Source: Sphingomonas changnyeongensis (GTDB lineage Bacteria; Pseudomonadota; Alphaproteobacteria; Sphingomonadales; Sphingomonadaceae). From it: a stretch of 64,000 bases of DNA. Under the pieces are notes generated by a model that had not been told where the DNA came from, made no database searches, and worked only from the letters and a program-made list of their open reading frames with translations. Each line of letters opens with the position of its first letter. The stretch's first letter is position 1. A program made the position numbers and the translations under genes. Shown in pieces: positions 17,965 through 27,201 of the stretch. Where the stretch lies: the NCBI RefSeq assembly GCF_009913435.1, contig NZ_CP047895.1, positions 2,797,001 through 2,861,000 of the forward strand, in the 5' to 3' direction.

Positions 17965-20900
17965 ATGGCGACGGCCACGCGCACCCGGCAGGACACGCCG
18001 GATCAACAGCTTATCGATTCGATTTCCCATGCCCTGCTCAGCCGTGCCCTGCCCGGCGAGCTCGACGGCTTCGATGCCGAGGCGTGCAGCGCGGCGGCCG
18101 CGTTCATCGCCCGCGCCGCCGATTGCCGCCGCCCCGGCGAGCCGGTGATCGAGCTGGAATCCATTGCCGGTCCGCACCGCTTCATGCGGCTGGCGATCGT
18201 CAATGACGACATGCCGTTCCTGGTGGATTCGGTCGCCGCCACGGTCAGCGCCCATAATCTGGCGGTCGACCGGCTGCTCCACCCGGTCGTCGCGGTGCGC
18301 CGCGACGCGGACGGGGTCGCGACCGAAATCCGCCCCACCGCCGACAGCGGCGAGCGGCGGGAATCGATCATCTATATGGAGGTCGAACGCGCCGATGCGA
18401 AGCAGCGCCGGGCGCTGCTCGATGAACTGGCCGCCGTGCTCGCCAATGTCCGCGCCGCCGTCGATGACTGGCCGCTGCTCAAAAAGGCGATGCGGGACGA
18501 TGCCGACCGGCTGCCCGATGGCGAGGGTGCGGAACTGCTGCGCTGGTTCCTTGCCGATCATTTCACGCTGCTCGGCCATGAACGGCGCGACCGCGATCTC
18601 GCCCGCCATGACGCGCTCGGCCTGTCGCGCTCCGACCGGCAGGATCTGCTGACCAAGGGCTCGATCCAGCGGGCCATCGCCCATTTCGAACAGGGCGGCG
18701 AAGCGCCGCTGCTGATCAAGTCCAACCTGATCTCGACCGTCCATCGCCGCGCGCCGCTCGACCTGCTGCTGGTGCCGGAACGCGAGGACGGGCGGATCAG
18801 CGGCCTGTCGATCCATGCCGGGCTGTGGACGTCGAGCGCGCTCGCCAGCGCGCCGGGCAAGATCCCGGTGCTGCGCGCGCGCCTTGCCCGACTGCAGGAA
18901 CGCCACGGTTTTGATCCCGCCGGCCATGCGGGCAAGGCGCTTGCCCATGCGTTCAACGCGCTGCCGCACGATCTGCTGACCGCCTTCCTGCCGGCGGAGC
19001 TGGAAACGCTTGCCCTCACCTTCATGTCGCTGGCCGACCGGCCGCGCCCCAAGCTGGTGATGATCCGCAGCACGCTGGCGCGGCACATCTTCGCCTTTGT
19101 CTGGCTGCCGCGCGACGATCTGACGACCGCGCGGCGCGTCGCCATCGGCCGGATGCTGGCCGAGGAATCGCGCGCGACGATCCTGAACTGGGGCGTGGCG
19201 CTGGAAAGCGGCGACCTGGCGCTCATCCGCTACACGCTCGACATCCGTGACGGCGGCAAGCTGCCCGATGTCGATGCGCTCGACCAGCGGATCAGCGACA
19301 TGGTGCGCAACTGGGCTCCGGCGATCGAGGCGGTGCTGGCCGAGCTTGGCGATCCCGGCCGGGCGGCGCGGCTCAGGCTGCGTTACGCGCAGGCCTTCCC
19401 GCCGCATTACCGCGCGCGCTATTCCCCGGCCGAGGCGGCACGCGACATTCTGCGGCTGTCGGCGCTGGCCGGCGAGGCGCGCGACGTGCGCCTGCACCGG
19501 ATGGCGCATGACGGCGACAGCCAGCTGCGGCTCAAGATCTTCAATGTCGGCGGCAGCGTCGCGCTGTCGGACGCGGTGCCGGCGCTCGAGAATTTCGGCT
19601 TCAAGGTGATCGAGGAACTGCCCGCCACGCTCGACGACGGGCTGGGCCGGGTGCATGACTTCCTGCTCGAAGTCGAAGAGGGCGCGGCTGAGGCGCTGCT
19701 TGCCCGCGCCGCGCAGATCGAACCGGCCATCGCCGCCGTGCTGTCGGGCGCGGCGGAAAACGACGCCTTCAACCGGCTGATCGTGTCGAACGGCATGGAG
19801 CCGCGCGCGGTCGTGCTGTTCCGCGCCTGGTTCCGCTATCTGCGCCAGACCGGCCTGTCCTATGGGCTGGCAACCGTCGTCGACGCGCTGCGCCGCGCGC
19901 CCGATGTCGCCGAAGGCATCACCGCGCTGTTCGATGCCCGCCACGATCCTGCCCGCCAGGGCGATGCCGCGGCGGCGGATGCGGCGGCAGAGGCCGCATC
20001 GGCGGCGATCGAGGCCGGGCTGGCCAAGGTGGCGGCGGCCGATGACGACCGCATCCTGCGCCATCTGCGCGGCGTGGTGGCCGCAACGCTGCGCACCAAC
20101 GCCTTTGCCCCGGCCGCGGCCGAGGCGCTGGCGTTCAAGCTTGATTCCGCGCAGGTGCCGGGCCTGCCCGCGCCGCGCCCGTGGCGCGAAATCTGGGTCT
20201 ATTCGCCGCGTGTCGAGGGCATCCATCTGCGCGCCGGCCCGGTCGCGCGCGGCGGGCTGCGCTGGTCCGACCGGCGCGACGATTTCCGCACCGAGATTCT
20301 GGGCCTGATGAAGGCGCAGCGGGTGAAGAATGCGGTGATCGTGCCGACCGGGGCCAAGGGCGGCTTTTTCCCCAAGCAGCTGCCGGCCCCGTCCAACCGC
20401 GATGCCTGGCTGGCGGAAGGCACCGAAAGCTACCGCATCTTCATCCGCACCCTGCTGTCGATCACCGACAACATCGTGCAGGGCGCGGTGCGTCACCCCG
20501 ATGCGGTTGTTCCCCGCGACGGTGCCGACCCCTATTTCGTGGTCGCCGCCGACAAGGGCACGGCGACATTTTCCGACGTCGCCAACGCCATCGCGCTCGA
20601 ACGCGGCTTCTGGCTGGGCGATGCCTTCGCCTCGGGCGGGTCGCAGGGCTATGACCACAAGGCGATGGGCATCACCGCCAAGGGCGGCTGGGTGTCGGTG
20701 CAGCGGCATTTTGCCGAAATGGGCGTCGATGTGCAGACGCAGAGCATCCGCGTCGCCGGCTGCGGCGACATGTCGGGCGACGTGTTCGGCAACGGCATGC
20801 TGCTGTCAAAGGCGATCAAGCTGGTCGCGGCGTTCGACCATCGCCACATCTTCATCGATCCCGATCCCGATCCGGCGGCAAGCTGGGCGGAACGCGAGCG

Positions 20901-22623
20901 GCTGTTCGCCCTGCCCCGGTCGAGCTGGGCCGATTATGACGAAAAGCTGATCTCGAAGGGCGGCGGCGTGTTCCCGCGCGCGGCCAAGACGATCACCCTG
21001 TCGGCCGAGGCGCAGGCGGCGCTGGGCGTGACCGAGGCGCAGTGGGAGCCGGCGGCGCTGATCTCCGCCATCCTCAAGAGCCCGGTCGACCTGATCTGGT
21101 TCGGCGGCATCGGCACCTATTTGAAGGCGCGTTCGGAATCGAACAGCGAGGTCGGCGATCCGGGCAATGATGCACTGCGCGTCAATGCCGAGGAGGTGCG
21201 CGCGCGCGTGATCGGCGAAGGGGCCAATCTGGGCGTGACCCAGGCGGCACGCATCGCCTTTTCGGCGCTGGGCGGGCGGATCAACACCGACTTCATCGAC
21301 AACTCGGCCGGGGTCGATTGTTCGGACAATGAGGTCAATATCAAGATCGCGCTCAACCGCGAGATGACCGAGGGGCGGCTGTCGTTCGACGACCGCAACG
21401 CGCTGCTCGCGCGGATGACCGACGATGTTGCCGAGCTGGTGCTCAACGACAATCGCCAGCAGACGCTTGCCCTGTCGATCGCGGAAACGGGCGGGGCGGA
21501 CCGGCTGCCCTCCTATATCCGGCTGATCGAGACGTTCGAGGCGACCGGGCGGCTCGACCGCGCGGTCGAGGGGCTGGCCGCCAATGACGAGCTGCTGCGC
21601 CGCGCGCAGGAAGGCCGGGGCCTGACCCGGCCCGAACTGGCGGTGCTGCTGTCGACGGCGAAGCTCGCGCTGCAGGATGCGATCGAGCACACCGCGCTTG
21701 GCCAGGATCCGAGCCTCGACAGCGATCTGCTCGCCGCGTTCCCGGCGGAAATGCGCGAGCGCTTCCCGGCGGCGATCGGCCAGCACCAGCTGCGCCGCGA
21801 GATCCTGGCGACCAAGATCGCCAACCGCATCGTCAACCGGCTGGGCATGATCCATCCGTTCGAACTGGCCGAGGAGGAAGGTGCCGCGCTGGGCGACATT
21901 GCCGCCGCCTTTGTGGCCGCCGAACGGCTGTTCGGCCTGCCGGCGCTCTGGGCCGATATCGACGCCGCGCCGATGACCGAGGCCAGCCGCCTCGCGCTGC
22001 TCGACGCGGTGGCCGGCGGCGTCAGGCTGCAAATGGCCGATCTGCTGCGCGCCCATGATCCGGGGGCGCAGCCCGGGGCGCTGGTCGCGCGGCTCCAGCC
22101 CGGCATCGCCCGGCTGGGCGCCGATGTCGAAGCGCTGCTGGAAGAAGAAGCGCAGGCGGCATCGCAGACGCTCGTCAACCGGCTGACCGCGACCGGCGCG
22201 CCGGTCGAAATCGTCCGCCGCGTCGCCCGGCTGCACGACATGGACGGGGCGATCGGCCTCGCCGCGCTCGGCTCCGCCACCGGCACCGACGAGATCGTGC
22301 TGACCCGCGCCTTCACCCATCTGGGCGAAGCGCTCGGCCTTGACTGGGCGCAGGCGACGGCCAACCGGCTCAGCCCGACCGACCCGTGGGAAAGGCTGCT
22401 CGCCTCGGGCCTTGCGCGCGATTTCCAGCAGATGCGGCTGGATTTCCTCGCCCGCGCCCCGGCGGGCGATCCGCAGGCGCGGGTCGCGGCCTGGCTCGAC
22501 CAGCAGGCGCAGCGCGTCACCCAGTTCCGCGAACTGGTCCGCCGCGCCCGCGCGACGGCCGCGCCCAACGCCGCCATGCTCGCCCAGATTGCGGGCCAGG
22601 CACGGGTGCTGCTCGGCCGCTGA
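17965..22623 (+). CDS. gdhB: NAD-specific glutamate dehydrogenase, large (180-kDa class)
   Basis: A 1,552-residue enzyme of the bacterial L_180 class, which converts glutamate plus NAD to 2-oxoglutarate and ammonium. The N-terminal half contains ACT-like regulatory segments; the catalytic and Rossmann part starts near residue 720, with GPVARGGLRWSDRRDDFRTE, the conserved KNAVIVPTGAKGG, and later GEGANLGVTQAARI and GGRINTDFIDNSAGVD. It is intact and of normal length. ATG at 17965 follows GGAG. Catabolic glutamate dehydrogenase and the assimilatory glutamate synthase at 39441-47039 would run the ammonium-glutamate link in opposite directions. The gene symbol follows one naming convention and is not essential. 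Confidence 0.95.
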   Translation: MATATRTRQDTPDQQLIDSISHALLSRALPGELDGFDAEACSAAAAFIARAADCRRPGEPVIELESIAGPHRFMRLAIVNDDMPFLVDSVAATVSAHNLAVDRLLHPVVAVRRDADGVATEIRPTADSGERRESIIYMEVERADAKQRRALLDELAAVLANVRAAVDDWPLLKKAMRDDADRLPDGEGAELLRWFLADHFTLLGHERRDRDLARHDALGLSRSDRQDLLTKGSIQRAIAHFEQGGEAPLLIKSNLISTVHRRAPLDLLLVPEREDGRISGLSIHAGLWTSSALASAPGKIPVLRARLARLQERHGFDPAGHAGKALAHAFNALPHDLLTAFLPAELETLALTFMSLADRPRPKLVMIRSTLARHIFAFVWLPRDDLTTARRVAIGRMLAEESRATILNWGVALESGDLALIRYTLDIRDGGKLPDVDALDQRISDMVRNWAPAIEAVLAELGDPGRAARLRLRYAQAFPPHYRARYSPAEAARDILRLSALAGEARDVRLHRMAHDGDSQLRLKIFNVGGSVALSDAVPALENFGFKVIEELPATLDDGLGRVHDFLLEVEEGAAEALLARAAQIEPAIAAVLSGAAENDAFNRLIVSNGMEPRAVVLFRAWFRYLRQTGLSYGLATVVDALRRAPDVAEGITALFDARHDPARQGDAAAADAAAEAASAAIEAGLAKVAAADDDRILRHLRGVVAATLRTNAFAPAAAEALAFKLDSAQVPGLPAPRPWREIWVYSPRVEGIHLRAGPVARGGLRWSDRRDDFRTEILGLMKAQRVKNAVIVPTGAKGGFFPKQLPAPSNRDAWLAEGTESYRIFIRTLLSITDNIVQGAVRHPDAVVPRDGADPYFVVAADKGTATFSDVANAIALERGFWLGDAFASGGSQGYDHKAMGITAKGGWVSVQRHFAEMGVDVQTQSIRVAGCGDMSGDVFGNGMLLSKAIKLVAAFDHRHIFIDPDPDPAASWAERERLFALPRSSWADYDEKLISKGGGVFPRAAKTITLSAEAQAALGVTEAQWEPAALISAILKSPVDLIWFGGIGTYLKARSESNSEVGDPGNDALRVNAEEVRARVIGEGANLGVTQAARIAFSALGGRINTDFIDNSAGVDCSDNEVNIKIALNREMTEGRLSFDDRNALLARMTDDVAELVLNDNRQQTLALSIAETGGADRLPSYIRLIETFEATGRLDRAVEGLAANDELLRRAQEGRGLTRPELAVLLSTAKLALQDAIEHTALGQDPSLDSDLLAAFPAEMRERFPAAIGQHQLRREILATKIANRIVNRLGMIHPFELAEEEGAALGDIAAAFVAAERLFGLPALWADIDAAPMTEASRLALLDAVAGGVRLQMADLLRAHDPGAQPGALVARLQPGIARLGADVEALLEEEAQAASQTLVNRLTATGAPVEIVRRVARLHDMDGAIGLAALGSATGTDEIVLTRAFTHLGEALGLDWAQATANRLSPTDPWERLLASGLARDFQQMRLDFLARAPAGDPQARVAAWLDQQAQRVTQFRELVRRARATAAPNAAMLAQIAGQARVLLGR

Positions 22624-22754
22624 CCGCGACGCCCGCCCGCTTCATCCCCCGGCCTTGCGCACGGCCCCGGCCCGCGCAAGGTCCGGGAACATGAGGTTGG
22701 GGGGCAGACGCCTGATGACCGGTTCGGGAAAGGACGGCGGCGATCACTGACCCA

Positions 22755-24029
22755 TTGTTCCGCAAGCGGCTGTCGCGGCGGCTGGCAATCGCCACCGCCG
22801 CGCTGCTGCTTGCGTGCTGGCTGCTGCTGTCGACCGCTCCCGCCGCCCCTGGCCGCGCCGCGCCCTCGCCACAGGACGTCGCTGCCGGCCGCGCGGCGAT
22901 TGCGGCGCTGAAGGCGGTGCGCGGCGCGGATCAGGGCCGGGTGACCATCGACAACGCCATGCTCGCCGGCATCGCCGCACTGGCCGGCGACGCCAGCGGC
23001 CGCCGCCATGTCGATCTGAGGATCGCGAACGGGCGGGTGGAAGGCGTGGCCAGCCTGCCACTGCCCTTGGGCCTGTGGGTCAATGTGCACGCATCCGCGC
23101 TGCCCAGCGCGCGCGGCTTTCCGCCGGTCGAGGCATGGATCGGGCGGCTGCCGCTGCCGCGCATGGTCAGCCGGGCGGCGATCCGGGCTGCGCTGTGGCT
23201 GGGCCGGAGCCGGGGCGCAGACCTGCCGCCGCTCGACCGGCTGGTGCAGCGGGTCGAGATCGGCGACGGCATTCTGGTCGCGCAGGTCAGCCTGCCGTCG
23301 CGCACCGGGCTGATCGACACCGCGCTCAAGGCCGGGGGCACGGGGTTCGACACCGCTCAGGCGGTGCGCGGCTATTGCGCGCTCGTCACCGCCGACCGCG
23401 CGGTCGGGGCCGGCGCGCCGCCCCGGCTTGCCGACCAGATCCGGCTGCTGTTCGCCGAACCGCCGGCGACGCCCGATACGCACCGGGCGCGGCTGGCGGC
23501 GCTGGCGCTGCGCGCGGTGCCCGAGCGCGGCGACGATCTGCTGCCCGAACTGGCTGCCGCCGCACGCAAAGCCTGTCCTGCGGGCCAGAACGGATCGGTG
23601 TTGGCCGATCCGGTGCTGGGCGGGCGGACCGATCTGGCCAAGCATTGGGCGCTGTCGGCGGCGCTGACCGCCGCCTTTGGCCGCGATGCCGCGCGGGCGA
23701 TCGGCCAGTGGAAGGAACTGTCGGACAGCCTGCCGAGCGGTTCGGGCTTCAGCTTTGTCGATCTGGCCGCCGACCGGTCGGGCATGCATGCCGCCGAGGC
23801 GCTTGCCGATCCGGCGCGGGCGGCACAGGCCGAAGCCTTGCTGGCGCGCGCGGATGATGAGCTGCTGCTGCCCGCCGCGCTTACCCGCGCGCCCGAAGGG
23901 CTGACCGAGGCGCAGTTTCTCGCCCGCTTCGGATCGACCGAAAGCGCGCGCTTTACCGCCGCCTCCCGCGCGATCGACGCCGCCCTGCCGCTCGCACCGG
24001 CGGCATTGGCCAGGGCCAAATCCCGCTGA
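22755..24029 (+). CDS. Conserved-looking hypothetical protein with N-terminal membrane anchor
   Basis: I do not recognise this 424-residue protein. It begins with a basic stretch and one hydrophobic segment (residues 9-30, AIATAALLLACWLLLSTAPAA), so it is exported or anchored with the bulk in the periplasm. The body is Ala/Leu/Arg-rich with no Cys pairs. Residues about 330-360 (SGFSFVDLAADRSG) and the preceding ADPVLGGRTDLAKHWALSAAL are the most motif-like parts; a DLAADRSG-type segment suggests a conserved family of unknown function. The start codon is a TTG at 22755, so the exact N-terminus is uncertain. Reading-frame length and codon bias support a real gene. Confidence 0.7.
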   Translation: MFRKRLSRRLAIATAALLLACWLLLSTAPAAPGRAAPSPQDVAAGRAAIAALKAVRGADQGRVTIDNAMLAGIAALAGDASGRRHVDLRIANGRVEGVASLPLPLGLWVNVHASALPSARGFPPVEAWIGRLPLPRMVSRAAIRAALWLGRSRGADLPPLDRLVQRVEIGDGILVAQVSLPSRTGLIDTALKAGGTGFDTAQAVRGYCALVTADRAVGAGAPPRLADQIRLLFAEPPATPDTHRARLAALALRAVPERGDDLLPELAAAARKACPAGQNGSVLADPVLGGRTDLAKHWALSAALTAAFGRDAARAIGQWKELSDSLPSGSGFSFVDLAADRSGMHAAEALADPARAAQAEALLARADDELLLPAALTRAPEGLTEAQFLARFGSTESARFTAASRAIDAALPLAPAALARAKSR

Positions 24030-24101
24030 CCAAAGCCGCGCTGACGCAAGCCCTGCCGGCCGGCGCGCGCAGGCGGCACGCGCCACGCTGCACAGAATCG
24101 C

Positions 24102-24131
24102 CAAAAAGAAAGGCCGCCCGAAGGCGGCCTT
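24102..24131 (-). terminator. Intrinsic terminator of rplQ
   Basis: On the minus strand a 9-bp stem (AAGGCCGCC with GGCGGCCTT) closed by a TTCG tetraloop is followed by TCTTTTT. It lies 27 bases past the rplQ stop. Confidence 0.9.
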
Positions 24132-24158
24132 CCCAGAAGTTCACCGGAACGACGCGGC

Positions 24159-24581
24159 TCAGGCCGCTTCGTCTTCCAGATCGCCGCCCTGGACCGGACC
24201 GGAATCCTGGCCCTTGGCCGACACGTCGCGGTCGACGAACTCGATGATCGCCATCGGGGCGGCGTCCGACGCGCGGATGCCGGCCTTGACGATGCGGGTA
24301 TAGCCGCCGTTGCGGTCCGCATAGCGCGGCGCCAGCACGTCAAACAGCTTCTTCAGCTGGGTGTCGTCGAGCAGCCGGGCATGGGCGAGACGCCGATTGG
24401 CGAGGCCGCCCTTCTTGGCCAGCGTCACCAGCTTTTCGACATAGGGGCGAAGTTCCTTCGCCTTGGCGACAGTGGTGATGATCTGCTCGTGCTTGATCAG
24501 CGCGGCGGACTGGTTGCGGAACAGGGCGGTACGATGGGATGCGGTCCGCTGAAGCTTGCGGCCGCCAACGCGATGGCGCAT
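24159..24581 (-). CDS. rplQ: 50S ribosomal protein L17
   Basis: A 140-residue L17: [17 protein letters not shown], then [29 protein letters not shown], with the [23 protein letters not shown] core and an acidic extension of about 20 residues as seen in alphaproteobacteria. L17 binds 23S rRNA near the peptide exit tunnel. The gene normally follows rpoA at the end of the alpha operon; here the upstream neighbour on the same strand is a PilZ gene 158 bases away, so it must have its own promoter or be read from elsewhere. Confidence 0.97.
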   Translation of the reverse strand: MRHRVGGRKLQRTASHRTALFRNQSAALIKHEQIITTVAKAKELRPYVEKLVTLAKKGGLANRRLAHARLLDDTQLKKLFDVLAPRYADRNGGYTRIVKAGIRASDAAPMAIIEFVDRDVSAKGQDSGPVQGGDLEDEAA

Positions 24582-24671
24582 GTCACACTCCGTTTGTCAG
24601 GGGGCCGTGCGAGGTACCCCAAGCCGGGCAGCGCCGACATGGCGCAGCCGAAGTGCGCGCCTAGACCCAAA

Positions 24672-24716
24672 AACCCCGCCAGAGTCAACCCCGCCAGCAT
24701 CAAGCCCGCCGGAGTC
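24672..24716. repeat. Three tandem 15-bp repeats upstream of rplQ
   Basis: Three consecutive 15-base units, 24672-24686, 24687-24701 and 24702-24716, follow the pattern AA(C/G)CCCGCC(A/G)G(A/C)(G/A)TC. They lie in the 158-base gap between the PilZ gene and rplQ, where the rplQ promoter or leader must be. Role unknown. Confidence 0.6.
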
Positions 24717-24739
24717 AGGCCCGGCAGGCCGCGCCCGGT

Positions 24740-25378
24740 TCAGCCCGCGCTGCCGCGCGCGGCCGCGATCGCGCGTTCGGCCTGCCCCTCGATGCGCTTG
24801 ATCAGCTGCGCCAGCTCGTCGAGCTTTTGCAGCGTGGTGCCGTAGCGGCTGAGGATATAGGCATCGCCGGTCAGCTCGTCGCCCAGCGCCTCGACGATGC
24901 GGATCGCATAGCCGAACTCGACCGACAGGTCGCGCGGCCGCTCGCGCCGCTCTGTCGGCTGGGCGGCGGCCATCGCCAGGCGCGCGCCCTCCGCGCCACC
25001 CGCTCTCAGGCCGCGCTGGATCGAGTCGATCCGCGCCTGGTGGCTGGCCGTGTTCGTCACCCGGCGCATCATGTCGGCCACCAGCACCCGGCCGTCGAAC
25101 TTGATGCCCGCGCGGTGGCCGATCTGCCAGATCACCACCCCGCCGACCTCGATGTCGCCGCGCATCAGCACCAGCTCGGCATCGCGCGGCGGCAGCACCT
25201 TGCCCTCGACCATCGCCCCGGTGCTCGACACGTCGCGGATGAACACGTCGAACCGTTTGTCGCCATAATGGAGGACGGCGGACAGCATGGCGTTGCTGCG
25301 CGGATCGCGCGGACGCAGCCCCGGCGCACCGGGCGCGGACGGCTCATCACTGGCCAACAGGGGAGTTTGCTGCACCAT
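24740..25378 (-). CDS. PilZ-domain protein (putative cyclic-di-GMP effector)
   Basis: A 212-residue protein. Residues about 22-95 form a PilZ domain with the two binding motifs in the expected order: Arg residues in RPRDPRSNAML and the DVSSTGAMVEG segment (D/NxSxxG). The C-terminal half (from about residue 130) is helical, with a possible coiled coil near LQKLDELAQLIKRIEGQAERAI. It would bind cyclic di-GMP, whose breakdown could be linked to the EAL protein at 11011. It is divergent from the amidohydrolase gene, with 126 bases between. Confidence 0.85.
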   Translation of the reverse strand: MVQQTPLLASDEPSAPGAPGLRPRDPRSNAMLSAVLHYGDKRFDVFIRDVSSTGAMVEGKVLPPRDAELVLMRGDIEVGGVVIWQIGHRAGIKFDGRVLVADMMRRVTNTASHQARIDSIQRGLRAGGAEGARLAMAAAQPTERRERPRDLSVEFGYAIRIVEALGDELTGDAYILSRYGTTLQKLDELAQLIKRIEGQAERAIAAARGSAG

Positions 25379-25504
25379 CGCCGATGATCCCTAGCGCAAG
25401 GAGATTGCCAAATGCTTTGCGCGCGCCCCCGAAACACCGCTAGACCGCAGCAAATGACAAGCAGGGCACGCCGCCTGCGCAATGAACGGAAACCGGGGGA
25501 CAAT

Positions 25505-26833
25505 ATGATGCGCCTGTCGAGCCTGATGTGCATGTCGATCCTGGCCCTCCCGGCGCTGCCGGCAACCGCTGCGGCCGCCGCACCGGCACCGGCGGCGATC
25601 GCTGCGGGCGATACGGTGATCCATGCCGGCGCGCTGCTCGACCGGCCGGGCCGCGCGGCGCGCGGCGCATCGACGATCATCGTCCGCGCCGGGCGGATCG
25701 CTGCGGTCCTGGACGGGCTCATTCCCCCGCCGCCAGGTGTGCAGCTGATCGACCTGTCCACCCGCCATGTCCTGCCGGGGCTGATCGACAGCCATGTCCA
25801 TCTCGGCTCCGACCGGGCGGGCAATGAAGGGCTGCTGGCGGGCTTTACCGAAAATCGCGAGCTGGCCGCGCTCGAGGCCTATTGGAATGCGCGCAAGACG
25901 GTCGCCGCCGGCTTCACCACCGTGCGCAACCTGGGCGATGCCGGCGCGACGCTTGCCCTGCGCGAGGCGATTGCCCGCGGCTGGGTGGACGGGCCACGCA
26001 TCGTCGATGCCGGGGCGTCAATCTCGGCCACCGCCGGTCATATGGACGACCGGCTGGGCGTGCGCGACGAGTTTGCCGAGCATATGCCGCATGGCCATCT
26101 GTGCGACGGGGCGGAGGATTGCCGCCGCGCGGTGCGCCAGCAGGTCGGGCGCGGCGCCGACGTGATCAAGATCGCCACCACCGGCGGCGTCAACAGCCGC
26201 ATCGGCGCGGGCCTCGGCGCGCAGCTGTTCGACGACGAGGTCAAGGCGCTCATCGACACCGCGCACATGTATGGCAAGAAGGTCGCCGTCCATGCCCATG
26301 GCAATGACGGCATCCTGCTCGCGCTGCGCCACGGCGCGGATTCGATCGAACATGGCACGATGCTCGACGATCAGACCGTCGCGCTGATGCGCAAGACCGG
26401 AGCCTATTATGTGCCGACCCTGTCGACAGTGAACGGCTATATCGAGCGTCTGGCCGCCAATCCGGGGGCCTATTCGCCCGAAGTGCGCGCCAAGATCGAA
26501 TGGCGGATCGGCATCACCGGCAAGTCGCTGGAAAAGGCGGTGCCCGCCGGGGTCAGGATCGCGTTCGGCACCGATGCCGGCGTATCCAAGCATGGCCGCA
26601 ACGCCGATGAGTTCGAGCTGATGGTCAAGCACGGCATGACGCCGATGGCGGCGATCGAGGCGGCGACCGTCAATGCCGCCGATCTGCTTGGCCTGTCGGC
26701 CGAAATCGGCACCATCGAACCGGGCAAGAGCGCGGACCTGATCGCCGTGGATGGCGATCCGGTGGCCGATGTGAAGCGGCTGAAGGCGGTCGGTTTCGTC
26801 ATGCGCGCGGGGCGGGTGCTGAAGGGCGAGTGA
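25505..26833 (+). CDS. Secreted metal-dependent amidohydrolase, imidazolonepropionase-like
   Basis: A 442-residue enzyme with a signal peptide (residues 1-24, MMRLSSLMCMSILALPALP...). The amidohydrolase metal site is complete: HVH in DSHVHLGSD, Lys in VIKIATTGG, His in VHAHGND and in SIEHGT, and Asp in FGTDAGV. This subgroup includes Xaa-Pro and Xaa-Arg dipeptidases and other cyclic-amide hydrolases, so the substrate is uncertain. ATG at 25505, after GGGGGA, was chosen because the signal peptide starts there; the open frame is longer. No partner gene downstream: the next 200 bases hold regulatory sites. Confidence 0.9.
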   Translation: MMRLSSLMCMSILALPALPATAAAAAPAPAAIAAGDTVIHAGALLDRPGRAARGASTIIVRAGRIAAVLDGLIPPPPGVQLIDLSTRHVLPGLIDSHVHLGSDRAGNEGLLAGFTENRELAALEAYWNARKTVAAGFTTVRNLGDAGATLALREAIARGWVDGPRIVDAGASISATAGHMDDRLGVRDEFAEHMPHGHLCDGAEDCRRAVRQQVGRGADVIKIATTGGVNSRIGAGLGAQLFDDEVKALIDTAHMYGKKVAVHAHGNDGILLALRHGADSIEHGTMLDDQTVALMRKTGAYYVPTLSTVNGYIERLAANPGAYSPEVRAKIEWRIGITGKSLEKAVPAGVRIAFGTDAGVSKHGRNADEFELMVKHGMTPMAAIEAATVNAADLLGLSAEIGTIEPGKSADLIAVDGDPVADVKRLKAVGFVMRAGRVLKGE

Positions 26834-26860
26834 GCGCCACCGCGCGGGTCCGCCGCGAAG

Positions 26861-26879
26861 TTGGCGAATTTTCCGCCAA
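26861..26879. promoter_or_regulatory. Inverted repeat, candidate sigma-54 enhancer-binding site
   Basis: TTGGCG, seven A/T-rich bases, then CGCCAA form a 6-bp dyad about 105 bases upstream of the sigma-54 promoter at 26964. That spacing is usual for the upstream activating sequence of a sigma-54 activator. It is not followed by a T run in either direction, which argues against it being the amidohydrolase terminator. Confidence 0.5.
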
Positions 26880-26963
26880 TGCTTGGCATCATCTGCCGAT
26901 CATCCCCGGCCATGATCGGTGCCTGATTGGCTTATTCCGCTGATTTCAGCGCTTTTCGGATTT

Positions 26964-26979
26964 TGGCACGGCCCTTGCT
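26964..26979 (+). promoter_or_regulatory. Sigma-54 (RpoN) promoter
   Basis: TTGGCACGGCCCTTGCT matches the consensus YTGGCACG-N4-TTGCW at every fixed position: GG at 26965-26966 and GC at 26977-26978 with the required spacing. Transcription would start near 26990, about 45 bases before the first microprotein start. No other match of this quality was seen upstream of a gene in the window. Confidence 0.8.
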
Positions 26980-27035
26980 GAATGTTTGGCAAGCCGGCGG
27001 ATTAGCCGCCGGCAGCCAGACCAGGGACCAGACCG

Positions 27036-27155
27036 ATGACCTTCACCACCGACCTTGCCAACCGCGTTGCCGCCCTTGCCGCCGCGCTCGCCATCGCCAC
27101 GCTGACGCTGATCGCCGCCGTCGGCCCGGCGACCCCCGCCGGCCTCACGATCTGA
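27036..27155 (+). CDS. 39-residue hydrophobic microprotein, copy 1
   Basis: The ATG at 27036 opens a 39-codon frame. The product has a short polar N-terminus (MTFTTDLANR) followed by a single hydrophobic segment of about 25 residues rich in Ala, Leu, Ile and Thr, ending PATPAGLTI. It could be a one-helix membrane peptide. A near-perfect sigma-54 promoter lies upstream, a nearly identical copy follows at 27202, and an ABC transporter comes after that. I do not recognise the family. Duplication with conserved frame and most changes being conservative (Thr5 to Ser, Val11 to Ala) support it being a real gene. Confidence 0.65.
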   Translation: MTFTTDLANRVAALAAALAIATLTLIAAVGPATPAGLTI

Positions 27156-27201
27156 CGCGCGCCAAACCTGCCCCCCCCCGCCCCGAACAAGGACCAGACC
27201 G

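Noticed and set aside
17809..20709. Long minus-strand frame opposite the glutamate dehydrogenase gene
   Set aside because: Antisense shadow of a strongly supported gene; composition typical of such shadows.
26861..26879. Terminator of the amidohydrolase gene
   Set aside because: The dyad has a 6-bp stem and no T run after it on the plus strand; the distance to the sigma-54 promoter fits an activator site better.
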